Of a stretch of DNA of 64,000 nucleotides, positions 61,853 to 64,000 are shown piece after piece. How positions within the stretch are numbered: position 1 is the first letter of the stretch; each line of letters begins with the position of its first letter. The DNA is from Sarcina sp. DSM 11001 (GTDB lineage Bacteria > Bacillota > Clostridia > Lachnospirales > Lachnospiraceae): positions 48,448-112,447 of the forward strand of contig NZ_FNFZ01000013.1 in the NCBI RefSeq assembly GCF_900101015.1. The letters are read 5' to 3'. The notes below the pieces were generated by a model, which was not told the origin of the DNA, ran no database searches, and saw only the letters and a program-made list of their open reading frames with translations. A program made the translations under genes and the position numbers.

Positions 61853-63037
61853 ATGGGAAGGTACATTTTTACTTCAGAATCAGTGACAGAAGGTCATCCT
61901 GACAAAGTGTGCGACGCAATCTCGGACGCCATTCTGGATGCCTGCATCGAGCAGGATCCCATGAGCCGTGTGGCCTGTGAAACCATGGCGTCTACAGGTT
62001 TTGTCATCATTTGCGGAGAGATTACCTCCAAAGCTCTGGTCGATTTCCAGGAAGTCGCCCGCAGGACGATCCGGGAGATCGGATACACAAGTTCCGACAT
62101 CGGCTTTGATGCCGGCACCTGTGCGGTCATGGTCGCCCTTGACCGCCAGTCTCCTGATATCGCCATGGGCGTCAATAATGCGCTGGAGAATCGCTCGGAT
62201 GAAGATGCCATGGAGACCGGTGCAGGAGATCAGGGCATGATGTTCGGCTTTGCTTCCAATGAAACGGAAGACTACATGCCGATGCCCATCTACCTCGCGC
62301 ATGCTCTTACCCGCAGGCTTGCCCAGGTCCGCAAAGATGGTACGCTTCCTTATCTTCGCCCGGACGGCAAGGCACAGGTTTCTGTTGAGTACGATGAAAA
62401 CGGAAAGGCTGCCCGTATTGAGGCTGTTGTCCTCTCCACGCAGCACGATCCGGAGATCACGCAGGAACAGATCCATGAGGATATGCGGAAATATGTGATC
62501 GACAAAATTATCCCTGAGGGGATGGCAGACCAGAATACAAAATACTACATCAACCCCACCGGCCGATTTGTCGTCGGCGGCCCTAACGGAGATGCCGGCC
62601 TTACCGGCCGCAAGATCATTGTTGATACTTACGGCGGCTATGCCCGCCATGGCGGCGGTGCTTTCTCCGGAAAAGACTGCACAAAAGTTGACCGAAGTGC
62701 AGCTTACGCCGCCCGGTATGTTGCCAAGAACCTTGTCGCTGCAGGTTTTGCGGACAAGATGGAGATCGAGCTCTCCTATGCGATCGGTGTCGCCCGTCCC
62801 ATGGCCATCCTGGTTGATACCTTCGGGACAGGCAGGATCCCGGATGAAAGAATAGCAGAGATCATCACCGAAGAATTTGACCTTCGTCCCGACGGCATCA
62901 TCAGGATGCTCGACCTCCGCAGACCGATCTACAGACAGACTTCTGCCTACGGACACTTTGGAAGGTCTGATCTCGACCTGCCCTGGGAGAGACTTGACCG
63001 TGTCGATCACCTTCGTGCCCGGCTCGCGGACCAGTAA
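61853..63037 (+). CDS. metK: S-adenosylmethionine synthetase
   Basis: 394 residues, full length. [16 protein letters not shown] (N-terminal ATP/methionine site), [12 protein letters not shown], and GGGAFSGKD signatures are intact. It makes SAM from methionine and ATP, which the radical SAM enzymes and methyltransferases of the window consume. Regulated by the upstream SAM-I riboswitch. The ATG lies about 15 bases behind AGAGAGGTTAAT. Confidence 0.97.
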   Translation: MGRYIFTSESVTEGHPDKVCDAISDAILDACIEQDPMSRVACETMASTGFVIICGEITSKALVDFQEVARRTIREIGYTSSDIGFDAGTCAVMVALDRQSPDIAMGVNNALENRSDEDAMETGAGDQGMMFGFASNETEDYMPMPIYLAHALTRRLAQVRKDGTLPYLRPDGKAQVSVEYDENGKAARIEAVVLSTQHDPEITQEQIHEDMRKYVIDKIIPEGMADQNTKYYINPTGRFVVGGPNGDAGLTGRKIIVDTYGGYARHGGGAFSGKDCTKVDRSAAYAARYVAKNLVAAGFADKMEIELSYAIGVARPMAILVDTFGTGRIPDERIAEIITEEFDLRPDGIIRMLDLRRPIYRQTSAYGHFGRSDLDLPWERLDRVDHLRARLADQ

Positions 63038-63162
63038 TGAATGCACAGGAACAGGTCGGTGAACCGGGTGTGCCCTGCCGCTATTCATTGTATTTACCGT
63101 TTTGTCTCCGGTTGATGACGGATTCAGACGACTTATAAGATTCACAATTCAGGCAATCCCAT

Positions 63163-63190
63163 TCCGGCGGGTTTTATCCCGCCGGACTTT
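63163..63190 (+). terminator. Rho-independent terminator of metK
   Basis: TCCGGCGGG (63163-63171) with CCCGCCGGA (63178-63186), a 6-base loop and then CTTTTTCT. The 63191-63382 gap holds a degenerate GAAAAATGG-type repeat and no gene. Confidence 0.9.
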
Positions 63191-63382
63191 TTCTCACCGG
63201 AATAGGGAACCATCGGAATAGGAAACAGGATAGAAGAGCACATCGGAAAAGCGAAGGTGGAGAAAGACGTAAAAAAGCGGAAAAAGGTGGAAATGGCGTT
63301 GAGAAATGGCGCTGAACAAGTACACTGAAAAGTGGCTGAAAAATGGGGCTGAAAAATGGTTGGAAAAATTTTAAAAAAGCCA

Positions 63383-63411
63383 TTGACACATAGTACCCTT
63401 TTTGGTAATAT
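63383..63411 (+). promoter_or_regulatory. Promoter of the tRNA-Ser pair
   Basis: TTGACA (63383-63388), 17-base spacer, TAATAT (63406-63411), about 55 bases before the first tRNA. Confidence 0.75.
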
Positions 63412-63466
63412 ATCATTTGTTCGCGCGAGATATTAAAATCAAAACGCCGGACAGAAAAACCGATCC

Positions 63467-63552
63467 GGAGAGGTATCGAAGCGGTCATAACGAGGCGGTC
63501 TTGAAAACCGTTTGTCCTAACGGGCACATGGGTTCGAATCCCATCCTCTCCG
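63467..63552 (+). tRNA. tRNA-Ser (UGA)
   Basis: Acceptor GGAGAGG (63467-63473) pairs with CCTCTCC (63545-63551), G discriminator. Anticodon stem GCGGT/ACCGT with loop CTTGAAA gives anticodon TGA (63502-63504). T arm GGGTTCGAATCCC. A long variable arm is present, as for class II tRNAs. No CCA is encoded. Confidence 0.95.
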
Positions 63553-63610
63553 CTAAAGAACTTCTTTGTGTTGTAATAATTTAATATACCACATTGGTAG
63601 GTATCTTTTT

Positions 63611-63699
63611 GGAGAAATACCCAAGAGGCCGAAGGGGCTCCCCTGGAAAGGGAGTAGGTCGGGAGAACCGGCGCGAGGGTTCAAATCCCTCTTTCTCCG
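63611..63699 (+). tRNA. tRNA-Ser (GGA)
   Basis: Acceptor GGAGAAA (63611-63617) pairs with TTTCTCC (63692-63698), discriminator G. Anticodon stem CTCCC/GGGAG with loop CTGGAAA gives GGA (63645-63647). The long variable arm and T arm AGGGTTCAAATCCCT are present. It shares a transcript with the UGA tRNA, 58 bases upstream. Confidence 0.95.
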
Positions 63700-63708
63700 C
63701 TCAAAAAG

Positions 63709-63754
63709 ATGAAATGAACCGACGTGATCTCTAGATGGTTCGTTTCATTTTTTT
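63709..63754 (+). terminator. Rho-independent terminator after the tRNA pair
   Basis: ATGAAATGAACC (63709-63720) pairs at 11 of 12 positions with GGTTCGTTTCAT (63737-63748), followed by seven T. Confidence 0.9.
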
Positions 63755-63818
63755 GTTCCCTAAATCACAGCCGCTCAGCTGCGAAAACAAGTTTTTTTAA
63801 AAAAAATTAAAAAAGTAG

Positions 63819-63847
63819 TTGACAGAATCGAAAAGCTGTGATAGGTT
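63819..63847 (+). promoter_or_regulatory. Promoter reading out of the window
   Basis: TTGACA (63819-63824), 17-base spacer, TAGGTT (63842-63847), after an A/T-rich upstream tract. Downstream is a small hairpin TTGTC/GACAA (63855-63859/63866-63870) and no start codon with a good site by 64000. It could drive a stable RNA or a gene beyond the end. Confidence 0.55.
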
Positions 63848-64000
63848 ATAGAAGTTGTCGCGCAAGACAAAAGCACGGCAGCGAAACAAAAACGGGGACC
63901 TGCCCTGCAGGCTCCGGAACACATTTCCAACCTTATATGAGAACAAGACAGAAATGCAACCCTGAATATATTCCTTATATTTAGAAGGTCATTAACGACC

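Overview
The window reads as a chromosome segment of an anaerobic Gram-positive bacterium of class Clostridia, probably Lachnospiraceae-like, with roughly half G+C by eye. The best taxonomic marker is a SCIFF peptide gene with its radical SAM maturase (47092-48778). Class III ribonucleotide reductase, strong AGGAGG-type ribosome binding sites, a SAM-I riboswitch on metK, a kip-type 5-oxoprolinase operon, an LCP cell-wall protein and a YlmH homologue agree with this. No phage, plasmid, CRISPR or transposase genes were seen.

Layout. 1-7900: ATP-grasp protein, an XRE/zinc-ribbon regulator, a class II aldolase, a lactate permease with three phased operators, an L-2-hydroxyisocaproate-type dehydrogenase and a TauE/SafE transporter. 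7956-12774: a five-gene minus-strand 5-oxoproline operon (ycsG-like NRAMP relative, pxpB, pxpC, ycsI-like, pxpA). 13155-19821: M20 amidohydrolase, DJ-1 protein, EamA permease, free-methionine-R-sulfoxide reductase, HdeD-like protein, then about 600 bases of structured repeats and a double-hotdog MaoC protein. 20019-22203: MoxR ATPase and VWA protein. 22724-27269: a YunG-HAD-NrdG triple fusion followed by NrdD carrying a glutaredoxin-like tail. 30322-39798: lutC, a lutB-lutA fusion, a UbiA/MenA prenyltransferase, a UbiE/MenG methyltransferase, fixC, fixX and two ArsA-type ATPases. 40092-51600: sodium symporter, LCP protein, Hpt protein, MscL, an Orn/Lys/Arg-decarboxylase-type PLP enzyme, SCIFF system, small regulator, YlmH, a UDP-sugar pyrophosphorylase. 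52247-59697: HtrA protease, an atypical ClpX-like unfoldase and a large secreted subtilase. 59726-64000: membrane proteins, a toxin remnant, the SAM riboswitch and metK, two serine tRNAs and a promoter reading out of the window.

How genes work together. The most suggestive block is 30322-39798. Lactate oxidation iron-sulfur proteins, two late menaquinone-type biosynthesis enzymes and an ETF:quinone-oxidoreductase-like FixCX pair sit in one orientation with short gaps, followed by two ArsA-family ATPases. This suggests a quinone-linked electron transfer module, although FixA/FixB and the early men genes are absent here. The lactate permease and hydroxyacid dehydrogenase at 3917-6601 could feed it. 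The 5-oxoproline operon has its own candidate importer, an NRAMP relative lacking the metal-binding motifs. The ribonucleotide reductase pair is unusual because the activase is fused behind a YunG domain and a HAD phosphatase.

Repeats. Intergenic DNA is unusually rich in degenerate short tandem repeats, often directly after a stop codon or before a start. Two dispersed structured families also occur: a ~225-265-base element bounded by an inverted GTATGAATAAAC whose internal stems change sequence but keep pairing, and a 22-base perfect hairpin. In-frame 36- and 45-base repeats appear inside three coding regions.
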